Positions 8,097-18,454 of a DNA stretch of 64,000 nt are shown here, one piece after another (the first letter of the stretch is position 1; each line of letters starts with the position of its first letter). Both the position numbers and the translations under genes were made by a program. Source of the DNA: an uncultured Flavobacteriaceae bacterium (GTDB lineage: Bacteria > Bacteroidota > Bacteroidia > Flavobacteriales > Flavobacteriaceae); contig CALSTV010000001.1 of NCBI GenBank assembly GCA_943789365.1, positions 1,116,001-1,180,000 on the forward strand, in the 5' to 3' direction. The notes under the pieces are model-generated. The model had not been told where the DNA came from. It searched no databases and saw nothing but the letters and a program-made list of their open reading frames with translations.

Positions 8097-10127
8097 ATGA
8101 AAAAACTAAACATCCTATTCAAACAAATATTCTTCCTATGCCTTTTAATACCTTTTACTGGCTGTGAGGAAGACGACATTGCAGCTGATTTACCTGAAGT
8201 AGTTGCAGGATTTACCTATTTAGCCAATATGGAAACGGGTACCGTTTCTTTTCTCAATATTTCAGAAAACGCAACAAAATATAGTTGGACATTTGGGAAT
8301 GGAGAAACTTCTACGGAAAAGGACCCGATACAAACCTTTACAACCGGATCTTACACAGTAACATTGACTGCTTCTAACACAGCCGGAGGAACGGACAGTC
8401 TGGAAGAAGCGCTAGAAATTATTATTGTTGATGCTGGAACACCAGTAATCACATTACTAGGCGATGCTACTGTAAATGTTATTGTTGGAGAAACCTATAC
8501 AGATGCTGGTGCAACAGCCACAGACGATGTTGATGGAGATATCACAGCTAACATTGTCGTTGTAAACCCTGTAGATGTTAATATAGAAGACACCTATATC
8601 GTAACTTACAATGTAACCGACTCATACGGTAATGCCGCTACTGAAGTTACAAGAACCGTAATCGTTGCTGCAGAAGCAACAGACCCAACTGTAGGTGCAC
8701 CAGTTCCAACACAAGACGCATCTAATGTAATTTCAATTTTTAGTGACACTTATACCGATTTAGACGGCACAAACCTAGACACCAATTGGCAGGGAGATAT
8801 TGTTTCTGAATTGGTAACTATTGACGGTAACGCAGCCATGAAATATAGCAATGCTAAGTTTATAGGTATGCAACTTTCTGGAGATACAGATCTATCAACA
8901 ATGGAATTCATGCATGTTGATATTTGGACACCTGATGCAACTGTTATTGAAGCAACACCAATTAGTCCACCAAATGAAAACCTGGTTGACTTGAGCGGAC
9001 TGGAACAAGGAGAGTGGAAAAGTTTTGATATTCCAGTTACCGATTTTACAGGGGTAGACTTTACAAAAGTTTTACAATTTAAATTCGATGCTACCAAAGG
9101 AGTAAATCCAGCAATCATTTTTATAGACAACTTATATTTCTATAAAACAGACGACGGCACCACTCCAACTACGGGAGCTTATATATATTCAACAGAAGGT
9201 ACTGTAGACATTGTAACAGTATGGGGTGAATGGGGAACTGGTACAACTCTAGACGGAGCTTATGATCAAGACCCAACATACAATCCAAGTATAAAGTTAT
9301 CAGGAGGTAGCTGGGGCTCATTACTAGCTTTCACTCAAATGCCAGCAGGAACCTTGTCTGGGTATGAAACCCTCCAATTCAAGATAAATACATCTGATGC
9401 TACCGTTAAAGTAAAAGTACCTGAAGTAGAAAAAGAATTCAACATTGCCGATGGTACCGCATTGGAAGGCGGATGGGTTCAAATGAGTATCCCACTATCA
9501 ACTTTTGGTTCCTCAGCAGTCGATGCAGCAACTGAATTTGCAATATGGGGATCGGGAGGATCAACGCTCTATCTTACAGACGTTATGCTTTCTGGAGAAA
9601 GTGATGGTGGTACAGATCCAGAACCTAGCAACTGTCCTGCGCCACCAAATGGAGAATTACTTTCCAATGGTGATTTTGAATCTGGAGATGTATGTTGGCA
9701 ATTTTTAGACGGTACTTCATTATCTACAACAACCAACAATGGTGGCAGCAACTCTGGTGAAATACAAGGAGCTCCTAGTGTTGCTAGGACTTTAAAAATG
9801 GAACGATTTGGAGCTGGAACCGTACTTCCAAACACCTCCTATACAGTTACATTCGACATCATTGCTGATGGAGAATTCGGCGTTGGAGGTCTTATGAAAG
9901 CATTTACCTTTTCTGAAGGGGCAGACGGAGGAAGCGTTCCTGCTACGCTACATGTTCTTACCGATAGCACAACATCAATAGCAACCTCTTGGGAGACGAT
10001 GACTTTTACATTTATAACTCCTAGCAATGCAAATCAGGTTGAAGGTGGTCTTTCTTTCTTAGTTGAATTGGTAAACAGTACCGCCAAACTTAATATTGAC
10101 AACGTAGTTGTAAAAGTAACACCCTAA
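8097..10127 (+). CDS. PKD/DUF5011/CBM multi-domain surface lipoprotein
   Basis: A modular binding protein without catalytic residues. The lipobox is FTGC followed by EEDD, an acidic surface-export-like signal. Domains in order: PKD (~35-105, containing YSWTFGNGETSTEKDP), a DUF5011/Ig-like domain (~115-195, VGETYTDAGATATDDVDGDI), the shared binding module (~207-350, from SNVISIFSDTYTD to IFIDNLYFYK), another sandwich (~357-500) and a C-terminal CBM4/9-like jelly roll (~520-676, LSNGDFESGDVCW). PKD-containing surface lipoproteins are common partners of laminarin SusCD systems. It is the last gene before a strong terminator. Laminarin binding is inferred from locus and domain types. Confidence 0.82.
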   Translation: MKKLNILFKQIFFLCLLIPFTGCEEDDIAADLPEVVAGFTYLANMETGTVSFLNISENATKYSWTFGNGETSTEKDPIQTFTTGSYTVTLTASNTAGGTDSLEEALEIIIVDAGTPVITLLGDATVNVIVGETYTDAGATATDDVDGDITANIVVVNPVDVNIEDTYIVTYNVTDSYGNAATEVTRTVIVAAEATDPTVGAPVPTQDASNVISIFSDTYTDLDGTNLDTNWQGDIVSELVTIDGNAAMKYSNAKFIGMQLSGDTDLSTMEFMHVDIWTPDATVIEATPISPPNENLVDLSGLEQGEWKSFDIPVTDFTGVDFTKVLQFKFDATKGVNPAIIFIDNLYFYKTDDGTTPTTGAYIYSTEGTVDIVTVWGEWGTGTTLDGAYDQDPTYNPSIKLSGGSWGSLLAFTQMPAGTLSGYETLQFKINTSDATVKVKVPEVEKEFNIADGTALEGGWVQMSIPLSTFGSSAVDAATEFAIWGSGGSTLYLTDVMLSGESDGGTDPEPSNCPAPPNGELLSNGDFESGDVCWQFLDGTSLSTTTNNGGSNSGEIQGAPSVARTLKMERFGAGTVLPNTSYTVTFDIIADGEFGVGGLMKAFTFSEGADGGSVPATLHVLTDSTTSIATSWETMTFTFITPSNANQVEGGLSFLVELVNSTAKLNIDNVVVKVTP

Positions 10128-10148
10128 CAAACAATTAACAAACCAATT

Positions 10149-10179
10149 ACTTGAGCGAGTTGATCCTCGCTCAAGTTTC
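10149..10179 (+). terminator. rho-independent terminator
   Basis: Perfect 11-bp stem ACTTGAGCGAG (10149-10159) / CTCGCTCAAGT (10166-10176) with a 6-nt loop and a short T-rich tail. It lies 22 nt after the binding lipoprotein gene and separates the surface block from the catabolic operon. Confidence 0.8.
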
Positions 10180-10298
10180 TAATCGTGCGAAATAAAACAC
10201 TAACTATTCATGTTAGCTGTTAAGGAAAGTAATACCGATATTCAAAAATTTTCCTTCATGCATACTTAAGCAAATTTGACCTATTAAAATTAAGTTAA

Positions 10299-13200
10299 AT
10301 GAACACTATAGAGACAATTTCTACAAAAGAAAGAACAACCACTAATCCCTCAAACATGAAAAAAGGAAAAATAATTCAATTCGAAAATGAGAGCTATTAC
10401 AAAATTTCGAATAGCGACACCATGCGACCATTTTTTATGAGTATCGTGAGTCATTCTAATCACTGGATGTTTATCTCTAGTAACGGGGGGCTTTCTGCTG
10501 GAAGAAAAAATTCGGAATATTCATTATTTCCATATTATACAGATGACAAAATCACGGAATCTGCTGACATTACAGGAAGTAAAACCATCCTTCAGGTTCA
10601 AAAAAACGGAAAACAATTTTTGTGGGAACCTTTTTCCAACAGACAAATAGGCTTATATAAAACGACGATCAACTTGTATAAAAACAGTTGGGGAAACAAA
10701 GTTGTTTTTGAAGAAATCAATGAAGATTTAGGGCTTACCTTTAGATACCAGTGGAATTCTAGTGATCGCTTTGGTTTTGTAAAAAAATCAACCTTACAAA
10801 ACAATACAGATGCGGCTATAGAGGTAAAAGTATTAGACGGTATTCAAAATATTTTACCGGCAAGCGTTACTACTGATTTACAAAACAGTAGAAGTAACTT
10901 GGTAGATGCCTACAAAAAAAGTGAATTGCAAACTGAAGTCGGTTTAGGTATATACGCTTTGAGTGCTGTAATTGTTGACAAAGCGGAACCAAGTGAAGCC
11001 TTGAAAGCTAATATTGTCTGGTCGGCTGGTATTGAAAATGCTACTTACTTAGTGTCTTCCTTACAACTCGACAATTTTAGAAGAGGAAACGACATCGTGC
11101 AAGAAACAGACATCAAAGCCGAAAAAGGTGCCTACTTTATACATGCAAAAATGGTTTTAGAACCACAAGCCAACAGGACTTGGATGACCCTCGCCAATGT
11201 AAACCAGACAATGGTACACATTAGTGAGATTTCAGAAAAAATTAAAAACACAACTAATATTGTTGCTGAAATTCAAGAAGACATTGAATTGGGAACCAAA
11301 CAATTGATTGCGCTTACAGCGGCCTCGGACGGAATGCAACTAAGTGCTGATAAATTGAGAAATACACGTCATTTTTCAAATACACTTTTCAACATCATGC
11401 GTGGTGGAATTTTTGACGAAAACTACCAAATTGAAAAAGATGATTTTATACACTATATTGCTGCAGCCAATACGAAAGTCTTCAAAAAAAGGGAAGAAGT
11501 ACTGCAGGAACTTCCTGAAATATTCACATTAAATTTCCTAAAAGATTTTGCTAAAAATGACCGTGACAGAAACTTTATCCGTCTGGCATTTGAATACATG
11601 CCACTAAAGTTTAGTAGAAGGCATGGAGATCCAAGTAGACCTTGGAACAAATTCTCTATCAACACCACAAGTGAAGACGGTTCAAAAATACTAGATTACG
11701 AAGGAAACTGGAGAGATATTTTCCAAAACTGGGAAGCCCTTGCACATGCGTATCCAGAATTTATAGAAAGTATGATTCACAAATTTTTGAATGCGACTAC
11801 TTTTGACGGCTACAACCCATATCGTGTTACCAAAGGCGGTTTTGATTGGGAAATCATTGAACCAAACGACCCTTGGTCCTATATTGGTTACTGGGGAGAT
11901 CATCAAATTATCTATTTGTTGAAATTCTTAGAGTTTATCGAAAAACATTACCCAAACAAACTGGCCACCTTATTTGACCAAGAAGTTTTTGTATATGCCA
12001 ATGTACCATATAAGATAAAAAGCTATCAAGACACCTTAGCAAACCCCAAAGACACGATTGTATTCGATGAAGAACTAGATATACAAATTAGAGAAAAAAG
12101 AACCCAACTCGGAGCCGATGGCGCACTACTTGCAGATCAAGTATCGTCGATCTATAAGGTCAATTTAATTGAAAAATTATTGGCAACAGTACTGGCAAAA
12201 GTATCGAATTTTATTCCAGAAGGAGGTATTTGGATGAATACGCAACGACCTGAATGGAATGACGCGAACAACGCACTTGTTGGAAATGGCGTTTCTATGG
12301 TAACACTATTTTACCTTAGACGATTCTTACATTTCTTCGAAAAAGTTGTAGAAAACAGCAACCAAGATAGTCATGAGGTTTCTGAAGAATTGTTCACGTT
12401 CTTTAACAACATTAAACAAACACTCGTTGAAAACCGCAACATTCTGAACGACAAAATATCCGATCTAGACAGAAAAAAAATTCTTGACGGATTAGGTGAA
12501 GCAGGAAGCGAATATAGATTGAAAATTTATGAAAATGGATTTTCGACACATAAAAAAGACCTTAGAAAAGGAGACTTATTAACCTTTTTAGCTGTAGCAA
12601 AAGAGCATTTAGAACACACAATAGATGCAAATAAAAGAGCCGACAAACTCTACCATTCCTACAACTTAATGACCGTTAAGAACAATAATGAGGTTGAAAT
12701 ATCTTATCTGCCAGAAATGCTAGAAGGGCAAGTAGCTGTATTAAGTTCGGGGTATATTTCCGCAAATCATTCTTTAGAACTACTCGATGCTTTAAAAAGC
12801 AGTTCTCTATTTAGGGAAGATCAATACAGCTATATTTTATATCCCAATAAAGATCTTGGCAGATTCTCAGAGAAAAACAACATCCCATCTAAAAAAGTTA
12901 TAGCTTCTGAATTGTTACAACAATTGCTGGCAGACGGCAATTCTCAAATCATGGAGAAAGACGTTCTTGGAAACTACCATTTCAACGGAAACTTTAACAA
13001 TGCTGAAAGCTTAAAAGAGGCACTGATTGCGCTACCGCAAGACAAGTACGGCAATTTGATTGCACAAGATAAAGAACTACTACTCAATACCTTTGAAGAA
13101 ATTTTCGATCATAAATCCTTCACCGGAAGATCAGGAACGTTTTTCGGTTATGAAGGTTTGGGTTCAATCTACTGGCATATGGTATCAAAACTTGTGGTTA

Positions 13201-13760
13201 GCATCCAAGAAACTTGTATCAACGCAGTAAACAAAGGAGCGGATGACACAACTATAGGAAGGTTATTTGAACATTACTACGAAGCCAACGAAGGTATTGG
13301 TGTACACAAGTCACCAGAACTTTATGGTGCTTTTCCAACAGACCCTTATTCACATACTCCCGAAGGCAAAGGGGCGCAACAACCAGGAATGACTGGACAA
13401 GTAAAAGAAGATATTTTAAGTCGTTTTGGCGAGTTGGGTGTATTCGTAAAAGCAGGGAAAATCAGATTTAATCCTAGTTTGTTGCGAACGGATGAATTTT
13501 TAAAAGAAGCAAAAAGCTTCCACTATACAAACCTAAACAACGAAACCAAACAACTCAAATTAGATAAAGACAGTTTGTGTTTCACCTATTGCCAAGTCCC
13601 CATTGTATACAAACGTAGTGAACAGGCAAGTTTAGAGGTATATTTTAAAAATGGCGCTTGTCAAAAAAGTGAAAGCCTTGAACTCGACAGTGAAATCAGT
13701 AAATCTCTGTTCGAAAGAAAAGATCAGATCAGTCATATCATAGTATCAATTCAAAAATAA
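10299..13760 (+). CDS. GH149-type beta-1,3-glucan phosphorylase
   Basis: Probably cleaves beta-1,3-gluco-oligosaccharides with phosphate to give alpha-glucose 1-phosphate, saving ATP. There is no signal peptide, so it is cytoplasmic. At 1153 residues it is much longer than GH94 phosphorylases (~800) and matches the size of GH149 proteins. The N-terminal MRPFFMSIVSHSNHWMFISS and SAGRKNSEYSLFPYYTDD segments recall that family, and the large alpha-helical central region (~430-1000) fits an (alpha/alpha)6 barrel. GH149 members use a single acidic residue as proton donor; I cannot place it with certainty. Alternative start 10356 (MKKGKIIQF) is equally plausible and would remove 19 poorly structured residues. 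It is the first gene of the operon, 11 nt before the GH3 gene. Confidence 0.75.
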   Translation: MNTIETISTKERTTTNPSNMKKGKIIQFENESYYKISNSDTMRPFFMSIVSHSNHWMFISSNGGLSAGRKNSEYSLFPYYTDDKITESADITGSKTILQVQKNGKQFLWEPFSNRQIGLYKTTINLYKNSWGNKVVFEEINEDLGLTFRYQWNSSDRFGFVKKSTLQNNTDAAIEVKVLDGIQNILPASVTTDLQNSRSNLVDAYKKSELQTEVGLGIYALSAVIVDKAEPSEALKANIVWSAGIENATYLVSSLQLDNFRRGNDIVQETDIKAEKGAYFIHAKMVLEPQANRTWMTLANVNQTMVHISEISEKIKNTTNIVAEIQEDIELGTKQLIALTAASDGMQLSADKLRNTRHFSNTLFNIMRGGIFDENYQIEKDDFIHYIAAANTKVFKKREEVLQELPEIFTLNFLKDFAKNDRDRNFIRLAFEYMPLKFSRRHGDPSRPWNKFSINTTSEDGSKILDYEGNWRDIFQNWEALAHAYPEFIESMIHKFLNATTFDGYNPYRVTKGGFDWEIIEPNDPWSYIGYWGDHQIIYLLKFLEFIEKHYPNKLATLFDQEVFVYANVPYKIKSYQDTLANPKDTIVFDEELDIQIREKRTQLGADGALLADQVSSIYKVNLIEKLLATVLAKVSNFIPEGGIWMNTQRPEWNDANNALVGNGVSMVTLFYLRRFLHFFEKVVENSNQDSHEVSEELFTFFNNIKQTLVENRNILNDKISDLDRKKILDGLGEAGSEYRLKIYENGFSTHKKDLRKGDLLTFLAVAKEHLEHTIDANKRADKLYHSYNLMTVKNNNEVEISYLPEMLEGQVAVLSSGYISANHSLELLDALKSSSLFREDQYSYILYPNKDLGRFSEKNNIPSKKVIASELLQQLLADGNSQIMEKDVLGNYHFNGNFNNAESLKEALIALPQDKYGNLIAQDKELLLNTFEEIFDHKSFTGRSGTFFGYEGLGSIYWHMVSKLVVSIQETCINAVNKGADDTTIGRLFEHYYEANEGIGVHKSPELYGAFPTDPYSHTPEGKGAQQPGMTGQVKEDILSRFGELGVFVKAGKIRFNPSLLRTDEFLKEAKSFHYTNLNNETKQLKLDKDSLCFTYCQVPIVYKRSEQASLEVYFKNGACQKSESLELDSEISKSLFERKDQISHIIVSIQK

Positions 13761-13771
13761 ATTAACCTTAA

Positions 13772-15577
13772 ATGAAGTCTAACGCATCTATTTTCATGTT
13801 AAGTCAATTGACTTATCGTTCTGCTGAAAAGTCTGTACCGCCACATGCGGTGACAATTGCTTTGGAAGCGAAAATAGACGCGTTAGTTTCTTTAATGACC
13901 TTGGAAGAAAAAATAGGTCAAATGACACAAGTACGCCACTTCGATGACATTAAGCCAAAAGACATTAAAAACAAACATATAGGTTCGGTTATTCATACCC
14001 AAGGAGGAAAACCTGGTACTTCTGCCAAAAAATGGCAAAAGCTTTTTAAGTCACTTCAAAAAAAGGCGCTTAAAACAAGGCTTGGTATTCCATTACTTTT
14101 TGGCGTAGATGCCATACACGGTCAAAACACATTTGAAGGTGCTACTATTTTCCCTCACAATATTGGTATGGGAGCTACAAGAAATCCATCTTTGGTAGAA
14201 GCCGCTGGAAAGATAACAGCCTTAGAAGCCCAAGCCACCGGCTTTAATTGGGTGTTTTCTCCTTGCGTCGCTATCCCTTATAATGAAAAATGGGGACGTG
14301 TATACGAAGCTTTTTCAGAAAACACAAACTTGACATCAGAACTTACAACTGCCTCTATTAAGGGGCATCAAGGTACGTTGTCTGACCCAACCACTGTACT
14401 AGCGACGGCAAAACATTTTATAGGTGACGGTGCTACAGACTTCGGAATAGAAGGTGGCGATTGTACACTGAGTACAAAAGAACTAAACCAACATCTGCTT
14501 CCACCCTACCAAGCAGCTGTTGCAGCTGGTGTAGGTTCTGTAATGGCCTCTTTTAATACGCTGTCTAAAAAACCAATGCATGCGCATAAGCAACTGATAA
14601 CTGATACACTCAAAAATGATATGGGTTTTGATGGGATTGTGCTTACTGACTGGAAGGGGTACTCTCGTTTTGGAGAAAACAAAATTATCAATGCAGGTGT
14701 AGACATGGTGATGGCAGTAGATGGGGATTTAGATGATTTTCAAAACGGTTTAAAGGCCGGAGTTGAAAGTGGAAAAGTTTCCATAGATCGTATTGATGAT
14801 GCCGTTCGAAGAATTCTAAGACAAAAATTTAGATTGAATCTTTTCGACAATCCGTATGCCCTAAAAAGCTTGAGAAAACAAATTGGATCTCCACAACATA
14901 GAGCTATCGCAAAACAAGCCGTAAGAGAGTCGTTGGTATTGCTCAAAAATAAAAAACAAACGCTTCCCATATCCAAAATAACATCAAAGATTGTGGTTGT
15001 TGGAGAACATGCTAACAATACTGGTTTACAATCTGGTGGTTGGACAGTAAACTGGCAAGGAACGAAAGAAAACTACAAAGGTGCTACAAGTATTTTGGAC
15101 GGCATTCGAAAGCAGAGTGAAGGAACTGTTGTGTATGACAAGGATGCCTCTGCACAACATTTTGATGCAGACATTGCCATTATTGTAGTGGGAGAAACCC
15201 CCTATGCAGAGTTTTTTGGTGACATAGGTAACGGAAAAGGAACCTATAAATTAAACCTTTCAAAACAACATAAGGAATACATAAAAACATATAAAAACAA
15301 GGTCAAAAAAATAGTAGTGCTTCTCATTTCAGGAAGACCCTTAGTCACGACAACACAAATAAATCTTTCCGATGCATTTGTAGCTGCTTGGCTACCTGGT
15401 TCTGAAGGAGATGGTATTGCTGAAGTACTTTTCGGCGAATCTAATTTCGTAGGAAAACTACCTCATTCATGGCCTAAATTCATAAAAGATTGTCAAAAAA
15501 AATACGGACCAAATAACTGGAACAACAGTATCAAACCATTGTTTCCATATGGGTTTGGATTGCAGTATAAAAATTAA
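13772..15577 (+). CDS. GH3 beta-glucosidase / exo-beta-glucanase
   Basis: Removes glucose from non-reducing ends of beta-gluco-oligosaccharides. At 601 residues it has the two-domain layout of exo-1,3/1,4-beta-glucanases without a FnIII domain. The N-terminal TIM barrel contains the substrate-binding KHF (Lys214-His215) and nucleophile Asp293 in IVLTDWKGY. The C-terminal alpha/beta sandwich begins around 380 (AVRESLVLLKN) and is near its usual length, ending FPYGFGLQY. No convincing signal peptide is seen (MKSNASIFMLSQLTYRSAEK), so it is probably cytoplasmic, consistent with its place between a phosphorylase and importer genes; a start within an alternative N-terminus cannot be excluded. Confidence 0.92.
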   Translation: MKSNASIFMLSQLTYRSAEKSVPPHAVTIALEAKIDALVSLMTLEEKIGQMTQVRHFDDIKPKDIKNKHIGSVIHTQGGKPGTSAKKWQKLFKSLQKKALKTRLGIPLLFGVDAIHGQNTFEGATIFPHNIGMGATRNPSLVEAAGKITALEAQATGFNWVFSPCVAIPYNEKWGRVYEAFSENTNLTSELTTASIKGHQGTLSDPTTVLATAKHFIGDGATDFGIEGGDCTLSTKELNQHLLPPYQAAVAAGVGSVMASFNTLSKKPMHAHKQLITDTLKNDMGFDGIVLTDWKGYSRFGENKIINAGVDMVMAVDGDLDDFQNGLKAGVESGKVSIDRIDDAVRRILRQKFRLNLFDNPYALKSLRKQIGSPQHRAIAKQAVRESLVLLKNKKQTLPISKITSKIVVVGEHANNTGLQSGGWTVNWQGTKENYKGATSILDGIRKQSEGTVVYDKDASAQHFDADIAIIVVGETPYAEFFGDIGNGKGTYKLNLSKQHKEYIKTYKNKVKKIVVLLISGRPLVTTTQINLSDAFVAAWLPGSEGDGIAEVLFGESNFVGKLPHSWPKFIKDCQKKYGPNNWNNSIKPLFPYGFGLQYKN

Positions 15578-15600
15578 AAAACAAAAAAAACGAATAGCAA

Positions 15601-16863
15601 ATGAAAACAACACTACACAAATTAGTAACAACCTTAGTATTGATTTCTCTATTCGGATGTATATCAAAAAAAAACGAAATGAATAAAACAGCTTCAGAAA
15701 TATTAGGAAACCCAAAATACTTAGCGATTTCGTATGGTGGTTATAGAACAAATACAAGAGCGGTACAGCCCACCATTGAAGAACTTAAAGATGATATGAA
15801 AATCTTAGCTGCTATGGGGGTAAAAATACTCAGAACCTACAATGTGCAACTACAACAGGCACCTAATTTATTAGCTGCCATTGACCAATTAAAACAAGAA
15901 GACCCTAAGTTTGAAATGTATGTGATGTTGGGGGCATGGATTGATTGTCAAAATGCTTGGACTGATTTGGCTCCAAACCACGACATTGAAAGCGAGGCGA
16001 ACGCAGCGGAAATAGACAGAGCTATTGCACTTGCCAACAAATATCCAGACATCGTAAAAATCATTGCTGTGGGTAACGAAGCTATGGTAAAATGGGCTAC
16101 AAGTTATTATGTACAACCCAATGTAATATTAAAGTGGGTAAATCACTTACAAGGACTAAAGGCAGATAGTAAATTAGATAAAGACCTTTGGATTACCAGC
16201 TCCGATGATTTTTCATCTTGGGGAGGAGGTGACCCTGCTTACCATACTCCAGATTTAGAAAACCTAATCAAAGCAGTTGATTATGTTTCTATGCATACCT
16301 ACCCAATGCACAACACCTATTATCACCCAGATTTCTGGGTAGTTCCAGAAAATGAAACAGCACTGTCAAAGAAAGAAAAAATTGACCATGCCATGAATAG
16401 AGCTTTAGGGTTTGCGCAAAATCAATACAAAGCAGTATCCGATTATGTAAAAAGCCTAGGAGTAAACAAACCTATCCATATAGGAGAAACCGGTTGGGCA
16501 ACGTTGTCAAATGGACATTATGGTCCGAACAGTTCAAGAGCCGCTGACGAATACAAAGAAGGCTTGTATTATAAAATGATGCGTGAATGGACCAACAAAG
16601 TAAATATCTCGTGTTTTTATTTCGAAGCATTTGATGAAAATTGGAAAGATGCTGGAAATGTTTCCGGGTCTGAAAACCATTTCGGATTGATCAATTTAAA
16701 AGGAGAAGCAAAATTCGCGTTGTGGGATTTAGTTGATAACGGAACTTTTAGAGGATTGACTAGAAATGGAAAGCAAATTACTAAAACCAACAATGGCGAC
16801 ATAAATCTGTTAAAGGAAACAACTATGGAACCTCCTATGGAAGTGATTTTCGCCGGACATTAG
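15601..16863 (+). CDS. GH17 beta-1,3-glucanase lipoprotein
   Basis: Probably cuts unbranched beta-1,3-glucan oligosaccharides in the periplasm or at the outer membrane. The signal sequence ends LFGC (Cys20). The TIM barrel carries VGNEAM with acid/base Glu160 and IGETGWAT with nucleophile Glu296, the canonical GH17 pair. There is no additional domain. It lies 23 nt after GH3 and 30 nt before GH30, as in other flavobacterial laminarin loci where GH17 and GH30 act together on main chain and branches. A second, signal-less GH17 is at 26695-27579. Confidence 0.92.
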   Translation: MKTTLHKLVTTLVLISLFGCISKKNEMNKTASEILGNPKYLAISYGGYRTNTRAVQPTIEELKDDMKILAAMGVKILRTYNVQLQQAPNLLAAIDQLKQEDPKFEMYVMLGAWIDCQNAWTDLAPNHDIESEANAAEIDRAIALANKYPDIVKIIAVGNEAMVKWATSYYVQPNVILKWVNHLQGLKADSKLDKDLWITSSDDFSSWGGGDPAYHTPDLENLIKAVDYVSMHTYPMHNTYYHPDFWVVPENETALSKKEKIDHAMNRALGFAQNQYKAVSDYVKSLGVNKPIHIGETGWATLSNGHYGPNSSRAADEYKEGLYYKMMREWTNKVNISCFYFEAFDENWKDAGNVSGSENHFGLINLKGEAKFALWDLVDNGTFRGLTRNGKQITKTNNGDINLLKETTMEPPMEVIFAGH

Positions 16864-16893
16864 ACATTGCTAACCAAACTAAAAATAAACCAA

Positions 16894-18393
16894 ATGAAAA
16901 CAATTCAACTATTTACCCTTTCCCTATTAATGATGGCTAGTTGCACAAAAAAAGAAGACAGCATACTCTCGGTAGAAATTTATGAAACTTCAGCCGCTGG
17001 TAACAATTTAACCAAAATACAACCAGCAACGAATCCAGTCGAGGAAGCATCAAATACCATTAGCCTGCATCCAGAAAAAACCTTTCAAACCATCACCGGT
17101 TTTGGAGGCGCTTTTACGGAATCTTCAGCCTATTTGTTAAATAAATTGAGTAAAACAAACCGAACTCGAATTATTGAAGCTTATTTCGGTGAAAATGGCG
17201 CCAACTATTCGTTGACAAGAACGCATATGAACTCTTGTGATTTTTCATTAAATCAATATTCGTATAGCCCAGTTCCTGGAGATAAGGATTTGAAACATTT
17301 TACGATTGAAGAAGATTTGGACGACCTAATCCCAATGATTAAAGACGCTATGAAAGCCTCTAAGGATGGTTTTAAAATTTTTGCTTCACCTTGGACAGCT
17401 GCTCCTTGGATGAAAGACAACAATCATTGGGTTGGCGGAAAACTGCTTCCTGAATATTACGACACTTGGGCTTTGTTCTTCTCAAAATACATCGATGCCT
17501 ATAAAAAAGAAGGCATCGACATCTGGGGATTTACCGTAGAGAATGAACCTCATGGGAATGGTAACAACTGGGAAAGCATGCATTTTTCTCCAAAAGAAAT
17601 GACAGACTTCGTGCAGTTTCATTTAGGACCTAAACTAGAAGCAGATGGAAAAGGTGACAAAATAATTTTAGGATACGATCAAAATAGAGCGGGTTTAAAT
17701 GAATGGGTAGATGAAATGTATAGAGATGAAGCTTCTTCAAAATATTTTCACGGAACTGCCATTCACTGGTATGAGAGTACCTACGACTATTTTCCTGAAG
17801 CACTTCAATACGCACATCACAAAGCGCCCAATAAATACTTAATTGAAACGGAAGGTTGTGTTGATTCTCAAATCCCTGTATGGAAAGACGATGCGTGGTA
17901 CTGGCAAAAAAATGCAACAGATTGGGGATGGGACTGGGCGTCTGAAAAAGACAAGCACTTACATCCAAAATATGCACCCGTAAATCGGTATGCAAGAGAT
18001 ATCATTGGATGCCTAAACAATTGGGTAGACGGTTGGGTCGATTGGAACATGGTACTCGATAAACAAGGAGGACCTAACTGGTTTAAAAACTGGTGTGTTG
18101 CTCCGGTTATTGTAGATCCTGATCAGGACGAAGTATACTTTACTCCCCTCTACTACACGATGGCTCATTTCAGTAAATACATCCGTCCTGAGGCTAAAGT
18201 AATTGGCCTCGATAATTCGGACAAAGAACTGATGGCAACCGCAGCCAAAAACCCAGATGGAAGCATTGCCGTCGTGTTTTTTAACGAAGGGACTACAACT
18301 AAACGCATACAACTACAACTAGGTAATAAATCTGTTCCCATCACAATTAACGGACAATCAATTCAAACTATCGTAATACCAACTCAACTATAA
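16894..18393 (+). CDS. GH30 beta-1,6-glucanase/glucosidase lipoprotein
   Basis: Likely removes beta-1,6-linked glucose branches of laminarin. The start at 16894 (MKTIQLFTLSLLMMASC) gives a clean lipoprotein signal with lipobox MASC; the in-frame start at 16867 would add nine polar residues before it. GH30 signatures are FGGAFTES near residue 75, FTVENEPHG with acid/base Glu218, and IETEG with nucleophile Glu320. The C-terminal ~80 residues form the usual beta-sandwich (LMATAAKNPDGSIAVVFFN). It is co-directional and tightly spaced with GH17. GH30 is clear; debranching specificity is inferred from the association with GH16/GH17. Confidence 0.9.
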   Translation: MKTIQLFTLSLLMMASCTKKEDSILSVEIYETSAAGNNLTKIQPATNPVEEASNTISLHPEKTFQTITGFGGAFTESSAYLLNKLSKTNRTRIIEAYFGENGANYSLTRTHMNSCDFSLNQYSYSPVPGDKDLKHFTIEEDLDDLIPMIKDAMKASKDGFKIFASPWTAAPWMKDNNHWVGGKLLPEYYDTWALFFSKYIDAYKKEGIDIWGFTVENEPHGNGNNWESMHFSPKEMTDFVQFHLGPKLEADGKGDKIILGYDQNRAGLNEWVDEMYRDEASSKYFHGTAIHWYESTYDYFPEALQYAHHKAPNKYLIETEGCVDSQIPVWKDDAWYWQKNATDWGWDWASEKDKHLHPKYAPVNRYARDIIGCLNNWVDGWVDWNMVLDKQGGPNWFKNWCVAPVIVDPDQDEVYFTPLYYTMAHFSKYIRPEAKVIGLDNSDKELMATAAKNPDGSIAVVFFNEGTTTKRIQLQLGNKSVPITINGQSIQTIVIPTQL

Positions 18394-18454
18394 ACTAAAA
18401 CCTAATTTATCCACCGAAGCATAGCATAGGAGGATAACTTAAAACTTAACTAAT